A stretch of DNA of 64,000 nucleotides from Mesonia aquimarina (GCF_003667275.1 NZ_RCNV01000012.1:44257-108256), one strand, 5' to 3'. Positions 1 to 9,975 are shown, numbered from the stretch's first letter. Notes: generated by a model not told the origin, from the sequence alone. Numbers and translations: made by a program.

Positions 1-101
1 GAGGTGAACTTAAAGCAAAATTAAAGGTTTCTGCTCATAAATTTACTGCCTCTGCTAAAGAAGCTATTGAGGCTGCAGGAGGAGAAGCGGTAACCTTATA
101 A
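1..101 (+). CDS. rplO: 50S ribosomal protein L15, C-terminal end (partial)
   Basis: Only the last 32 codons are in the window, read in the frame beginning at base 3 and ending in TAA at 99-101. The tail reads through KVSAHKFTASA and ends in GGEAVTL, the usual end of flavobacterial L15 (uL15). L15 is a large-subunit protein encoded directly upstream of secY in the spc operon, and that is the arrangement here, with 13 bases between the stop and the secY ATG. The start lies outside the window. Confidence 0.85.
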   Translation, partial: GELKAKLKVSAHKFTASAKEAIEAAGGEAVTL

Positions 102-114
102 TTAAGACATTAGC

Positions 115-1452
115 ATGAAATTTATTGAAACAATAAAAAACATTTGGAAAATAGAAGAGCTCAAAAATCGTATTTTAGTTACGCTTGGGCTCTTATTAGT
201 GTATAGATTTGGAACACAAATTGTACTTCCCGGAATTGACGCTGCTCAATTAGCAGATTTATCAACTCAAGCAGATGGAGGTTTACTTGGTTTACTGAAC
301 GCATTTACTGGGGGGGCATTTGCAAATGCTTCTATTTTTGCATTAGGTATTATGCCTTACATCTCTGCATCTATTGTGGTGCAGTTAATGGGTATTGCTG
401 TTCCTTACCTTCAAAAACTCCAAAAAGAAGGAGAGAGTGGTAGAAAGAAAATTAACCAAATAACACGCTGGTTGACGATTGCTATAACTTTGGTTCAAGG
501 ACCAGGTTATATTTATAATCTTTTCTCTACACTACCAGAAAGCGCTTTTTTAATGGGTGATTCTCTTTCGTTTATTGTTTCTTCTGTAATCATTCTGACA
601 ACAGGAACTATTTTTGCAATGTGGTTAGGAGAACGTATTACAGATAAAGGTATTGGTAACGGTATTTCTTTGCTTATTATGGTAGGGATTATAGCCACTT
701 TGCCGCAATCATTTTTACAAGAATGGGTTTCAAGAGTTTCTGAATCTAACGGAGGTATGGTTATGATTCTTATTGAATTGGTCATCTGGTTTGCTATCAT
801 TTTTGCATCAGTAATGCTTGTGATGGCCGTTCGTCAGATTCCTGTTCAATATGCGAGAAGAAATGCTTCAGGAGGCTATGAAAAAAATATTTTTGGAGGA
901 GCTAGACAGTTTATTCCATTAAAATTAAATGCTTCAGGGGTAATGCCAATTATATTTGCACAAGCAATTATGTTTATTCCTGCAGCATTAGCCGGTCTTT
1001 CGGATTCAGAAACAGCACAGGGTATAGCAGGAGCTTTTAATAATATATTTGGTTTTTGGTATAACTTAGTGTTCGCACTATTGATTATCATATTTACGTA
1101 TTTCTATACTGCCATTACAGTACCAACTAATAAAATGGCGGATGATTTAAAGCGTAGTGGTGGATTTATTCCTGGAATTAAACCCGGGACAGATACAGCA
1201 GAATATTTAGATAGAATAATGTCTCAAATCACACTTCCAGGTTCTGTATTTTTAGCATTAATTGCGATATTTCCTGCAATTATTGTTTCTATAGGAGTAC
1301 AGCAAGGATGGGCTCTATTTTTTGGAGGTACATCTTTACTGATTATGGTTGGGGTTGCTATAGATACGATGCAACAAGTTAATTCGTATTTGTTGAATAG
1401 ACATTATGATGGACTAATGAAATCAGGTAGAAATCGAAAAGCAGTAGCTTAA
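115..1452 (+). CDS. secY: Preprotein translocase subunit SecY
   Basis: The 445-residue protein is the central channel of the Sec translocon in the inner membrane, which exports unfolded proteins and inserts membrane proteins with SecE, SecG and SecA. About ten hydrophobic segments are visible, beginning near residue 20 and ending near residue 425. The family signatures GIMPYISASI (about residues 78-87) and the cytoplasmic loop around KKINQITRW are present. Length is normal. It sits between rplO and infA, with infA starting 3 bases after its stop, so the genes are co-transcribed in the spc/alpha ribosomal operon. The window's many signal-peptide proteins depend on this channel before T9SS export. 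Confidence 0.97.
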   Translation: MKFIETIKNIWKIEELKNRILVTLGLLLVYRFGTQIVLPGIDAAQLADLSTQADGGLLGLLNAFTGGAFANASIFALGIMPYISASIVVQLMGIAVPYLQKLQKEGESGRKKINQITRWLTIAITLVQGPGYIYNLFSTLPESAFLMGDSLSFIVSSVIILTTGTIFAMWLGERITDKGIGNGISLLIMVGIIATLPQSFLQEWVSRVSESNGGMVMILIELVIWFAIIFASVMLVMAVRQIPVQYARRNASGGYEKNIFGGARQFIPLKLNASGVMPIIFAQAIMFIPAALAGLSDSETAQGIAGAFNNIFGFWYNLVFALLIIIFTYFYTAITVPTNKMADDLKRSGGFIPGIKPGTDTAEYLDRIMSQITLPGSVFLALIAIFPAIIVSIGVQQGWALFFGGTSLLIMVGVAIDTMQQVNSYLLNRHYDGLMKSGRNRKAVA

Positions 1453-1455
1453 ATT

Positions 1456-1671
1456 ATGGCAAAACAACCCGCGATAGAACAAGACGGAACTATTATTGAA
1501 GCATTATCTAATGCAATGTTTAGAGTAGAACTGGAAAATGGTCATGTAGTAACTGCGCACATTTCAGGTAAAATGCGTATGCACTATATAAAATTATTAC
1601 CAGGAGATAAAGTGAAATTAGAAATGAGTCCTTACGATTTAACAAAGGCTCGAATTACATATAGATACTAA
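1456..1671 (+). CDS. infA: Translation initiation factor IF-1
   Basis: This 71-residue protein is a single OB-fold domain (S1-like) that binds the 30S A site during translation initiation together with IF-2 and IF-3. The sequence shows the IF-1 hallmarks: [11 protein letters not shown] at the start, [15 protein letters not shown], and the terminal KARITYRY. Length matches the family exactly. It starts 3 bases after secY, so translation is probably coupled. The infA-rpmJ-rpsM order is the usual bacterial arrangement after secY when no map gene intervenes. Confidence 0.97.
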   Translation: MAKQPAIEQDGTIIEALSNAMFRVELENGHVVTAHISGKMRMHYIKLLPGDKVKLEMSPYDLTKARITYRY

Positions 1672-1708
1672 TAATTGATTAAAAGATAGGAGTTTAGAAA
1701 TTTTTCAT

Positions 1709-1716
1709 TACTTTTG
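1709..1716 (+). promoter_or_regulatory. Candidate Bacteroidetes -7 promoter element before rpmJ
   Basis: TACTTTTG matches the Bacteroidetes sigma-ABfr -7 consensus TAnnTTTG. It lies in the 116-base gap between infA and rpmJ. No convincing TTG -33 element is found 17-21 bases upstream. If used, it gives the rpmJ-rpsM-rpsK-rpsD-rpoA-rplQ half of the operon its own promoter, with a leader of about 70 bases that contains two copies of the palindrome-like AACGTTA. Confidence 0.45.
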
Positions 1717-1787
1717 CAATCCGAAAAATTTTTAAATAACTGTAAAACGTTACTATAACGTTACTTTTATTAGAAAAAACAAAAGAG

Positions 1788-1904
1788 ATGAAAGTAAGAG
1801 CATCAGTAAAAAAACGAAGCGCCGACTGCAAAATTGTACGCAGAAAAGGTAGGCTTTACGTTATTAACAAAAAGAATCCTAGATTTAAACAAAGACAAGG
1901 GTAA
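1788..1904 (+). CDS. rpmJ: 50S ribosomal protein L36
   Basis: A 38-codon gene reading [17 protein letters not shown] and ending in RFKQRQG. It is bL36, the smallest large-subunit protein, with a zinc-ribbon fold in many species. The Cys/His ligands are largely absent here: one Cys is visible (C14) where the zinc-binding form has three Cys and one His, so this is the zinc-independent type common in Bacteroidetes. It ends 2 bases before rpsM. It is short enough to be missed by ORF callers with a length cutoff. Confidence 0.93.
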   Translation: MKVRASVKKRSADCKIVRRKGRLYVINKKNPRFKQRQG

Positions 1905-1906
1905 TT

Positions 1907-2281
1907 ATGGCAAGAATTGCAGGTGTTGACATACCAAAACAAAAGCGAGGAGTTATAGCATTGACCTATATCTTCGGAATTGGCAAAAGTAGGGCTCAAG
2001 AAATCCTTAAAAATGCCAAAGTAGATGAAAGTACAAAGGTTTCTGATTGGACAGACGAAGAGATTGGTAGAATTCGTGAAACCATTGGTAATTACACAAT
2101 AGAAGGAGAGCTTCGTTCTGAGGTTCAGTTAAGTATTAAGCGCTTAATGGATATTGGTTGTTACAGAGGAATTCGTCATAGAACCGGACTTCCTTTAAGA
2201 GGTCAGCGAACTAAAAATAACTCTAGAACGCGTAAGGGAAGAAGAAAAACAGTTGCTAACAAGAAAAAAGCAACTAAATAA
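1907..2281 (+). CDS. rpsM: 30S ribosomal protein S13
   Basis: The 124-residue uS13 sits in the 30S head and contacts 16S rRNA helices and the 50S subunit through bridge B1. Recognisable segments are [20 protein letters not shown] at the N terminus, the [11 protein letters not shown] helix-hairpin-helix, [16 protein letters not shown] and a basic C-terminal tail. Length is normal. It starts 2 bases after rpmJ and is followed 9 bases later by rpsK, all in one operon. Confidence 0.97.
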   Translation: MARIAGVDIPKQKRGVIALTYIFGIGKSRAQEILKNAKVDESTKVSDWTDEEIGRIRETIGNYTIEGELRSEVQLSIKRLMDIGCYRGIRHRTGLPLRGQRTKNNSRTRKGRRKTVANKKKATK

Positions 2282-2290
2282 TAAGTAATT

Positions 2291-2674
2291 ATGGCAAAAT
2301 CGACAACAAAAAAGCGTAAAGTAAACGTTGATTCTTTTGGAGAAGCGCATATTACTGCTTCTTTTAATAATATCATTGTTTGTTTGACAAATAAAAATGG
2401 AGACGTTATTTCTTGGTCATCAGCAGGAAAAATGGGTTTCAGAGGTAGTAAGAAAAATACTCCTTACGCTGCTCAATTAGCTGCTGAAGATGCTTCTAAA
2501 GTAGCTAGTGAAGCTGGTTTGAAGAAAGTGAAAGTTTATGTGAAAGGACCTGGAAACGGTAGAGAGTCTGCAATAAGATCTATCCATAATGGAGGAATCG
2601 AAGTTACAGAAATTATCGATATCACTCCAATTCCACACAATGGGTGTCGTCCTCCTAAAAGACGAAGAGTATAA
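2291..2674 (+). CDS. rpsK: 30S ribosomal protein S11
   Basis: The 127-residue uS11 lies in the 30S platform near the Shine-Dalgarno helix. The family signature [20 protein letters not shown] (about residues 26-45), the [12 protein letters not shown] loop and the C-terminal [18 protein letters not shown] are all present. Length is normal. It is between rpsM and rpsD in the alpha operon; an 88-base structured gap follows. Confidence 0.97.
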   Translation: MAKSTTKKRKVNVDSFGEAHITASFNNIIVCLTNKNGDVISWSSAGKMGFRGSKKNTPYAAQLAAEDASKVASEAGLKKVKVYVKGPGNGRESAIRSIHNGGIEVTEIIDITPIPHNGCRPPKRRRV

Positions 2675-2688
2675 GTAATTTAAAAACT

Positions 2689-2748
2689 AAAAGGTATTAC
2701 GATTATCGAAGGATTAATAACTTAGACCTTAATTCATAATCACCTTTT
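2689..2748 (+). promoter_or_regulatory. Candidate structured RNA leader of rpsD
   Basis: The gap between rpsK and rpsD holds an extended inverted repeat. AAAAGGT (2689-2695) can pair with ACCTTTT (2742-2748), and, after a five-base bulge on the 5' side, GATTAT (2701-2706) pairs with ATAATC (2736-2741). Inside, AAGG (2709-2712) can pair with CCTT (2727-2730). There is no U-run after it, so it does not look like a terminator, and it ends 14 bases before the rpsD start. S4 is a known translational autoregulator of the alpha operon in other bacteria, so a leader bound by S4 is a reasonable inference. Confidence 0.45.
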
Positions 2749-2762
2749 AAAAAAATAAATAA

Positions 2763-3368
2763 ATGGCAAGATATACTGGTCCAAAAACTAAAATAGCTCG
2801 AAAATTTGGTGAGGCTATATTCGGAGATGATAAATCTTTCGAAAAAAGAAATTATCCTCCTGGTCAACACGGGAATAATAGAAGAAGAGGTAAAAAGTCT
2901 GAATACGCAATTCAGTTAGCTGAAAAGCAAAAAGCTAAATATACCTATGGTATTTTAGAGCGTCAATTCAGAAATATGTTTAAAAAAGCAACTCGTGCTC
3001 AGGGAATTACCGGTGAGGTTTTATTACAATTGTGTGAATCTCGTTTGGATAATGTTGTTTATAGAATGGGGGTTTCTCCATCTAGAAGAGGAGCGAGACA
3101 ATTAGTTTCTCACAGACACATAACTGTGAATGGAGAGATTGTTAATATTCCATCTTACCACTTGAAAGAAGGAGATGTTGTAGGGGTAAGAGAGAAGTCT
3201 AAATCATTAACGGCTATCCAGAGTTCTTTAGAGAATTCAAGTAGTGTATACGAATGGATTACTTGGAATAGTGAAAAGAAAGAAGGAACTTTTGTAACTA
3301 CTCCTTCTAGAATTCAGATTCCAGAAAACATAAACGAACAATTTATCGTCGAATTATATTCTAAATAA
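2763..3368 (+). CDS. rpsD: 30S ribosomal protein S4
   Basis: The 201-residue uS4 nucleates assembly of the 30S body and lines the mRNA entry channel. It begins with [17 protein letters not shown] and contains the S4 RNA-binding domain (about residues 92-155, with [19 protein letters not shown] and HITVNGE). The Cys-rich zinc site near the N terminus is lacking, as in many Bacteroidetes. S4 represses the alpha operon in E. coli; here the structured gap before the gene is a candidate site. The gene is followed by rpoA 23 bases later. Confidence 0.97.
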   Translation: MARYTGPKTKIARKFGEAIFGDDKSFEKRNYPPGQHGNNRRRGKKSEYAIQLAEKQKAKYTYGILERQFRNMFKKATRAQGITGEVLLQLCESRLDNVVYRMGVSPSRRGARQLVSHRHITVNGEIVNIPSYHLKEGDVVGVREKSKSLTAIQSSLENSSSVYEWITWNSEKKEGTFVTTPSRIQIPENINEQFIVELYSK

Positions 3369-3391
3369 TTTTTAACAGACAGACTCACAAT

Positions 3392-4384
3392 ATGGCAATA
3401 CTTAATTTTCAAAAGCCCGATAAAGTTATCATGATCGATTCAACTGAGTTTGAAGGGAAGTTTGAATTCCGCCCTTTAGAACCTGGTTACGGATTGACTG
3501 TTGGTAACGCTTTAAGACGAGTACTGTTGTCTTCTTTAGAAGGATTTGCGATTACATCTCTTCGTATAGAAGGTGTAGATCACGAATTTTCTACCATCGC
3601 TGGCGTTGTAGAAGATGTAACAGAAATTATTTTGAACCTTAAGCAAGTTCGCTTCAAAAGACAAATAGAAGAAGTAGATAATGAAACAATTACTGCATCT
3701 TTGTCTGGTAAAGAACAAATAACAGCGGGTGATTTACAAAAATTCATCTCAGGTTTTCAAGTATTAAATCCAGATTTAGTACTTTGTAACTTAGAGAAAA
3801 GTGTAAATCTTAATATGGAACTTACTATCGATAAAGGTAGAGGTTATGTTCCTGCTGAAGAAAATAAAAAATCTAATGCTGCATTAGGTACGATTTTTAC
3901 AGATTCTATTTACACTCCCATTAAGAATGTAAAATATAGCATCGAGAATTTTCGTGTAGAGCAAAAAACCGATTATGAAAAATTAGTTTTTGAAATCAGT
4001 ACAGATGGTTCTATTCATCCAAAAGATGCTTTAACGGAAGCTGCAAAAATCTTAATTCACCACTTCATGTTATTCTCTGATGAGCGTATAACATTAGAAG
4101 CTGATGAAATTGCACAAACAGAAACATACGACGAAGAATCGTTGCATATGCGTCAATTATTGAAAACTAAATTAGTAGATTTAGATCTTTCGGTAAGAGC
4201 ATTGAACTGTTTAAAAGCAGCTGAAGTAGATACTTTAGGAGACTTAGTATCTTATAATAAAAACGATTTGATGAAGTTCCGTAATTTCGGAAAGAAATCT
4301 TTAACAGAATTAGAAGAACTAGTGAATGTTAAAGGATTAAATTTCGGAATGGATCTTTCAAAATATAAATTAGATAAAGATTAA
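3392..4384 (+). CDS. rpoA: DNA-directed RNA polymerase subunit alpha
   Basis: The 330-residue alpha subunit dimerises through its N-terminal domain to start RNA polymerase assembly and contacts activators and UP elements with its C-terminal domain. The N-terminal domain carries [20 protein letters not shown] and the RGYVPAEE loop. The C-terminal helix-hairpin-helix domain, about residues 255-325, contains [16 protein letters not shown] and [14 protein letters not shown]. Length is normal. It is in its usual place between rpsD and rplQ. Confidence 0.97.
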   Translation: MAILNFQKPDKVIMIDSTEFEGKFEFRPLEPGYGLTVGNALRRVLLSSLEGFAITSLRIEGVDHEFSTIAGVVEDVTEIILNLKQVRFKRQIEEVDNETITASLSGKEQITAGDLQKFISGFQVLNPDLVLCNLEKSVNLNMELTIDKGRGYVPAEENKKSNAALGTIFTDSIYTPIKNVKYSIENFRVEQKTDYEKLVFEISTDGSIHPKDALTEAAKILIHHFMLFSDERITLEADEIAQTETYDEESLHMRQLLKTKLVDLDLSVRALNCLKAAEVDTLGDLVSYNKNDLMKFRNFGKKSLTELEELVNVKGLNFGMDLSKYKLDKD

Positions 4385-4386
4385 TT

Positions 4387-4429
4387 CATCATATTTTGCT
4401 CCCCGCGAGGGTTTAGTAGCAAGATGATG
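4387..4429 (+). promoter_or_regulatory. Candidate structured RNA leader of rplQ with a GNRA-type loop
   Basis: The short rpoA-rplQ gap is almost filled by one hairpin. CATCAT (4387-4392) pairs with ATGATG (4424-4429), TTGCT (4396-4400) pairs with AGCAA (4418-4422), and after an asymmetric internal loop CCC (4402-4404) pairs with GGG (4409-4411), closed by the tetraloop GCGA, a GNRA sequence. No U-tract follows and the rplQ ATG is 14 bases further on, so a transcription terminator is unlikely. The form suggests a protein-binding leader, possibly for L17 or an alpha-operon regulator. Confidence 0.55.
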
Positions 4430-4443
4430 TTAAATAAAAAGTC

Positions 4444-4944
4444 ATGAGACACGGAAAGAAATTCAATCATTTAAGTAGAAAGACGGCGCATAGAAAAGCA
4501 ATGTTAGCAAATATGTCGGCTTCTCTAATTGAACATAAACGTATAAACACTACACTTGCTAAAGCAAAAGCTTTAAAACAATTTGTAGAACCGTTAGTAA
4601 CAAAGTCAAAAACCGATACTACACATAACAGGAGATTAGTATTTTCTAAGCTTCGTGATAAGTACGCTGTGAGTGAACTTTTTAGAGAGGTAGCTCCAAA
4701 GGTTGGTGATAGACCGGGAGGTTATACACGTATCATCAAGTTAGGAAACAGACTTGGGGATAACGCTGAAATGGCACTTATAGAATTAGTAGACTTTAAT
4801 GAAGTTTATAATGTTGATGCTACTAAGAAGAAATCAACTCGTCGTAGTAGAAGAGGAGGAGGAAGCAAAAGTAAGTCTGAAACTACTACAGCTGAAACTT
4901 CTACTGAATCTAAAGAAGAAAAATCATCTAAAGACGATGAGTAA
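4444..4944 (+). CDS. rplQ: 50S ribosomal protein L17 with acidic/Ser-Thr-rich tail
   Basis: This 166-residue bL17 lies near the exit of the 50S peptide tunnel. The conserved core, residues 1 to about 125, begins [20 protein letters not shown] and includes the [13 protein letters not shown] and [14 protein letters not shown] segments. The last 40 or so residues form a low-complexity tail, first basic ([12 protein letters not shown]) and then rich in Ser, Thr, Glu and Lys. Such tails are common on Bacteroidetes L17 and absent from E. coli L17 (127 residues). A strong terminator follows, so rplQ closes the operon. Confidence 0.95.
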   Translation: MRHGKKFNHLSRKTAHRKAMLANMSASLIEHKRINTTLAKAKALKQFVEPLVTKSKTDTTHNRRLVFSKLRDKYAVSELFREVAPKVGDRPGGYTRIIKLGNRLGDNAEMALIELVDFNEVYNVDATKKKSTRRSRRGGGSKSKSETTTAETSTESKEEKSSKDDE

Positions 4945-4978
4945 AATGAATATTCTTATTGAATAATTTTTTGAAAAG

Positions 4979-5012
4979 AAGGATAAGCTTTTAGAGTTTA
5001 TCCTTTTTTTTT
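4979..5012 (+). terminator. Rho-independent terminator after rplQ
   Basis: AAGGATAA (4979-4986) pairs with TTATCCTT (4998-5005), followed by a run of eight T residues. It closes the ribosomal operon and separates it from carA. Confidence 0.85.
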
Positions 5013-5035
5013 AATTTTTCTTATAAATAAAAACA

Positions 5036-6148
5036 ATGAAATATCACGTTCGTAAAAAAGCAATCTTACTCTTAGAAGACGGAACCATTTTTCATGGTAA
5101 ATTAATTGGAGATCAAGAAGGAACATCATTTGGTGAAGTTGCCTTCAATACTGGTATGACAGGATATCAGGAGATTTTTACAGATCCATCTTATTATGGG
5201 CAACTTATGGTTACAACTAATGCTCATATTGGTAATTATGGAACTTTTAGTGAAGAAATTGAATCAGAAAGTATTAAAATTGCCGGTTTAATTTGTAAAA
5301 ATTTTAGTTATAATTATTCTCGAGTAAAATCAGATTTATCTTTAGAAGAATTTCTCAAAAAATTTAATCTTGTAGCAATTTCAGATGTAGATACAAGAGC
5401 TTTGGTTTCTTATATTAGAGAAAATGGAGCTATGAATGCTGTTATTTCTACTCGCGTTGATGAAATTAATACATTAAAAAAGGAGTTAAGTGAAATTCCT
5501 GATATGGCTGGTTTAGAATTAGCGTCAAAGGTATCAACTAAAGAACCATATTTTGTAGGTGACGAAAATGCAACCTATAAAATCGCTGCCCTAGATATAG
5601 GTATCAAAAAAAATATACTTCGTAATCTTGCCAAAAGAGATTGCTATATAAAAGTTTTTCCCTATAACACAACTTACCAAGAAATGAGTTCTTGGAATCC
5701 TGATGGTTACTTCTTGTCAAATGGTCCTGGAGATCCAGAACCCTTGACTGATGCTATTAACTTGGCTAAAGAGATAATAGAGAATGATCATCCGTTATTT
5801 GGAATTTGTTTAGGACATCAGATTATTGCGCTAGCCAATGGTGTTTCTACATTTAAAATGCACCACGGACATCGAGGGATTAATCACCCGGTAAAAAACT
5901 TAATAACTGGTAAAGGAGAAATCACTTCTCAGAACCACGGATTTGCTGTGAGTAGAGAAAGTCTAGAAAGTAATGGTGAAGTAGAAATTACACACACTCA
6001 TCTTAATGATAATACTGTTGCTGGTTTAAAAATGAAAAATAAAAATTGTTTTTCAGTACAGTATCATCCAGAGGCTAGTCCTGGTCCTCACGATGCAAGT
6101 TATTTATTTGATGATTTTATAGAAAATATAAAAAAAAGTAAGGCCTAA
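5036..6148 (+). CDS. carA: Carbamoyl-phosphate synthase small (glutaminase) subunit
   Basis: The 370-residue protein hydrolyses glutamine and channels ammonia to the CarB large subunit, which makes carbamoyl phosphate for arginine and pyrimidines. The N-terminal small-subunit domain (about 10-140) contains TGMTGYQEIFTDPSY. The C-terminal class I glutamine amidotransferase domain (about 185-365) has the nucleophile in GICLGHQ and the catalytic His and Glu in QYHPEASPGP. Length is normal. carB is not in this window, so the subunits are encoded apart. The eno start follows 12 bases after the stop, suggesting co-transcription with enolase. Its N terminus has a few extra basic residues before the conserved LLLEDGT. 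Confidence 0.96.
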   Translation: MKYHVRKKAILLLEDGTIFHGKLIGDQEGTSFGEVAFNTGMTGYQEIFTDPSYYGQLMVTTNAHIGNYGTFSEEIESESIKIAGLICKNFSYNYSRVKSDLSLEEFLKKFNLVAISDVDTRALVSYIRENGAMNAVISTRVDEINTLKKELSEIPDMAGLELASKVSTKEPYFVGDENATYKIAALDIGIKKNILRNLAKRDCYIKVFPYNTTYQEMSSWNPDGYFLSNGPGDPEPLTDAINLAKEIIENDHPLFGICLGHQIIALANGVSTFKMHHGHRGINHPVKNLITGKGEITSQNHGFAVSRESLESNGEVEITHTHLNDNTVAGLKMKNKNCFSVQYHPEASPGPHDASYLFDDFIENIKKSKA

Positions 6149-7447
<1,299 letters not shown>

Positions 7448-7469
7448 TTTTTGATAGCAATAATTTTCA

Positions 7470-7498
7470 AAAGCGTAACTTTTTGTTACGCTTTTTTT
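7470..7498 (+). terminator. Rho-independent terminator after eno
   Basis: AAAGCGTAAC (7470-7479) and GTTACGCTTT (7485-7494) form a perfect 10-bp stem with a five-T loop and a following T-tract. It ends the carA-eno unit. Confidence 0.92.
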
Positions 7499-7501
7499 AT
7501 G

Positions 7502-7528
7502 TTGAATAATTTTTGATGATTTATTCAA
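7502..7528. repeat. 8-bp inverted repeat upstream of gltA
   Basis: TTGAATAA (7502-7509) and TTATTCAA (7521-7528) form a perfect inverted repeat with an 11-base spacer. It lies about 120 bases before the gltA start, downstream of the eno terminator. It could be an operator for a dimeric regulator; no T-tract follows, so it is not a terminator. Function unknown. Confidence 0.3.
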
Positions 7529-7646
7529 TTAAAATTAATATAAATTGACCGTCTTGCTTTAAATTTCAGGGCTTTCTTAACGTGTGTTTAACAGTAAATT
7601 TTGTAAATTAGCATCACTTAAAAAAATTAAAATTCAATATATACAC

Positions 7647-8933
7647 ATGTCAAGAAACGCTACTATAGAAATTGACGGGAAAAAATATGAATTTCCTGTC
7701 GTAGAAGGTACAGAAAAGGAATTAGCAATAGATATAAAAAAGTTAAGAGCTGAAACAGGTGGTTTAATTACCATTGACCCAGGATATAAAAATACGGGTT
7801 CTTGCGAAAGTGCAATTACTTTTTTGAACGGTGAGGAAGGAATTTTACGTTACCGTGGATATTCTATTGAAGATTTAGCTGAAGAGGCAAGTTTTTTAGA
7901 AGTAGCATATTTATTGATTTTTGGAGAACTTCCAACGCAAGAACAGTTAGATAAGCTTTATGCAGATATTAAAAAAGAATCTCATGTAGATGAAGAGATG
8001 AAGAAAATCTTAGATGGTTTTCCTAAATCTGCTCACCCTATGGGAGTTTTATCTTCACTAACAAGCGCATTAATTGCTTTTAATCCAAGCGCTGTAAATG
8101 TAGATTCTGAAGAAGATATGTATAATGCCATTATTAAATTATTGGCAAAATTTCCGGTTCTTCTCGCTTGGACTTTAAGAAAGCGCAACGGTCAGCCATT
8201 AGATTATGGCGATAGTTCGTTAACTTATGTAGATAACATCTTAAAAATGATGTTTAAAAAGCCTTCAGAAAATTATGAGGTAGATCCTGTAGTTTCTGCT
8301 GCTTTAAATAAATTGCTAATTCTTCACGCAGATCACGAACAAAACTGTTCAACATCAACAGTAAGAATAGTTGGTTCTTCTCACGCGGGATTATTTGCTT
8401 CAATTTCTGCTGGTATTTCTGCACTTTGGGGACCACTTCACGGTGGAGCAAATCAAGCAGTTATTGAAATGCTAGAAGGAATTAAAGAAGATGGTGGAGA
8501 TACTAAAAAGTATATGGGAAAAGCTAAAGATAAGGAAGACCCTTTCCGTTTAATGGGCTTTGGTCACCGTGTTTACAAAAACTTTGATCCACGTGCTAAA
8601 ATCATAAAAAAATCTGCAGACGAAGTACTTAATAACCTTGGTGTTGAAGATCCAGTATTAGATATCGCTAAAGGATTAGAAAAAGAAGCTTTAGAGGATG
8701 ATTACTTTGTAAAAAGAAAATTATATCCAAACGTAGATTTCTATTCTGGAATTATTTATAGAGCGCTAGGAATTCCTACTGAAATGTTTACGGTAATGTT
8801 TGCATTGGGTAGACTTCCGGGTTGGATTGCACAATGGAGAGAAATGCGTTTGCGTAAAGAACCTATTGGTCGTCCACGTCAAGTTTATATTGGAGAAAAC
8901 CAAAGAGATTTTAAAGATATTACTAATAGATAA
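7647..8933 (+). CDS. gltA: Citrate synthase
   Basis: The 428-residue enzyme condenses acetyl-CoA with oxaloacetate as the first step of the TCA cycle. The chosen start is the ATG at 7647 (MSRNATIEIDGKKYEF), the usual N terminus of the long Gram-negative form; an in-frame GTG at 7584 would add 21 residues with no family match. Key segments are RYRGYSIEDLAE, HADHEQNCSTST, LHGGANQAV, GFGHRVYKNFDPRA with the active-site His, and the C-terminal ALGRLPGWIAQW. A terminator follows. The upstream gap contains a near match to the -7 promoter element about 25 bases before the ATG, with one extra base between the TA and TTTG parts. Confidence 0.97.
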   Translation: MSRNATIEIDGKKYEFPVVEGTEKELAIDIKKLRAETGGLITIDPGYKNTGSCESAITFLNGEEGILRYRGYSIEDLAEEASFLEVAYLLIFGELPTQEQLDKLYADIKKESHVDEEMKKILDGFPKSAHPMGVLSSLTSALIAFNPSAVNVDSEEDMYNAIIKLLAKFPVLLAWTLRKRNGQPLDYGDSSLTYVDNILKMMFKKPSENYEVDPVVSAALNKLLILHADHEQNCSTSTVRIVGSSHAGLFASISAGISALWGPLHGGANQAVIEMLEGIKEDGGDTKKYMGKAKDKEDPFRLMGFGHRVYKNFDPRAKIIKKSADEVLNNLGVEDPVLDIAKGLEKEALEDDYFVKRKLYPNVDFYSGIIYRALGIPTEMFTVMFALGRLPGWIAQWREMRLRKEPIGRPRQVYIGENQRDFKDITNR

Positions 8934-8952
8934 TTTTATTATTATCGTTTTT

Positions 8953-8985
8953 AAAAAAGCTTCATAGAGATATGAAGCTTTTTTT
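8953..8985 (+). terminator. Rho-independent terminator after gltA
   Basis: AAAAAAGCTTCAT (8953-8965) pairs with ATGAAGCTTTTTT (8972 onward) around a short loop and continues into a T-tract. It overlaps an in-frame ATG at 8972, which argues against using that ATG as the start of the next gene. Confidence 0.88.
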
Positions 8986-8992
8986 ATATTTG
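8985..8992 (+). promoter_or_regulatory. Candidate -7 promoter element for the DDAH-like gene
   Basis: TATATTTG matches TAnnTTTG and directly follows the gltA terminator, 16 bases before the ATG at 9008. No clear -33 element is seen. It supports the start at 9008. Confidence 0.5.
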
Positions 8993-9007
8993 TTTAAAAA
9001 TAAACTT

Positions 9008-9922
9008 ATGTTACCACTTCATATAGAAAATGAAACTTCTCGGCTTAAGGCCGTTATTTTAGGGATTGCCAGAGAAATTGGAGACCAACCGGCTTTAGCA
9101 GATGCTTACGATCCAAAATCTAAAGAACACATAAAAGCAGGAACTTATCCTGAAGAGCAGGATATGGTTAAAGAAATGAAGGCTGTAGAAGAGGTTTTAA
9201 AAAAATATGAAGTCGAAATTCATCGTCCAAAAGTAATAGAAGAATACAATCAAATTTTTGCTAGAGATATTGGCTTTGTAATTGAAGATAAATTTATCAA
9301 AGCAAATATTCTTCCAGATCGGGAACGTGAAATTGAAGCAATTCAGCATATTATAGATCAAGTAAAACCTGAAAACGTAATTAAATTTGCAGATGAAATT
9401 CACGTAGAAGGTGGCGATGTTATGCCTCATAACGACTATATTTTTGTTGGTACTTACCGCGGAGAGGATTATGCCGATTATATTACAGCGAGAACAAATA
9501 TAAAGGCAGTAAGAGCTTTACAAGAATTATTTCCGCATAAAAAAGTAAAGTCTTTCAATTTGAGAAAAGATAATAAAGACGCCAAGAATAATGCATTGCA
9601 TTTAGATTGCTGCTTTCAGCCTGTCGGAAAAAATAAAGCCATTATTCATAAAAATGGTTTTTTAGATGAAAGTGAATATGAATGGTTGGTTAATTATTTC
9701 GGTAAAGAAAATGTTTTTGAAATTACAAAAGAAGAAATGTATAATATGAACAGCAATATTTTTTCAATTGCTGAAGATGTGGTTATTTCAGAAAAAACTT
9801 TTACTCGTCTAAATAGTTGGTTACGTAAAAATGGCATTACTGTAGAAGAAGTTCCTTATGCAGAAATCGCAAAACAAGAAGGTTTGTTGCGTTGTTCTAC
9901 CTTGCCTTTAATTAGGGAGTAG
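9008..9922 (+). CDS. Dimethylarginine dimethylaminohydrolase / amidinotransferase family protein
   Basis: The 304-residue protein belongs to the guanidino-group-modifying (pentein) superfamily, which includes arginine deiminase, DDAH and amidinotransferases. Catalytic features are present: VEGGDV (about residue 137), the His in LHLDCCF (about 198) and a nucleophilic Cys near the end in LLRCSTLPL. The substrate cannot be read from sequence; arginine, citrulline or a methylated arginine are candidates. The start at 9008 is chosen because the ATG at 8972 is inside the gltA terminator and only the later start begins with family-like sequence (MLPLHIENE). A second member of the superfamily lies 1 kb downstream (10876), with a barrel protein between them. 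Confidence 0.85.
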   Translation: MLPLHIENETSRLKAVILGIAREIGDQPALADAYDPKSKEHIKAGTYPEEQDMVKEMKAVEEVLKKYEVEIHRPKVIEEYNQIFARDIGFVIEDKFIKANILPDREREIEAIQHIIDQVKPENVIKFADEIHVEGGDVMPHNDYIFVGTYRGEDYADYITARTNIKAVRALQELFPHKKVKSFNLRKDNKDAKNNALHLDCCFQPVGKNKAIIHKNGFLDESEYEWLVNYFGKENVFEITKEEMYNMNSNIFSIAEDVVISEKTFTRLNSWLRKNGITVEEVPYAEIAKQEGLLRCSTLPLIRE

Positions 9923-9949
9923 CGTAATTAATAATATTTTTTTTCGACT

Positions 9950-9975
9950 AAAGATCAATAACCAACTTGATCTTT
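9950..9975 (+). repeat. Hairpin abutting the start codon of the barrel gene
   Basis: AAAGATCA (9950-9957) and TGATCTTT (9968-9975) form a perfect 8-bp inverted repeat whose 3' arm ends exactly at the base before the ATG at 9976. There is no T-tract. It could hide the start codon from ribosomes or mark an mRNA 3' end of the upstream gene; the sequence alone does not decide. Confidence 0.4.

Noticed and set aside
7584..7646. Longer N terminus for citrate synthase from a GTG
   Set aside because: The 21 extra residues do not look like the family, and the standard start MSRNATIEIDG is at 7647.
8972..9007. Earlier ATG for the DDAH-like gene
   Set aside because: It lies inside the gltA terminator and upstream of the promoter-like element at 8985-8992.
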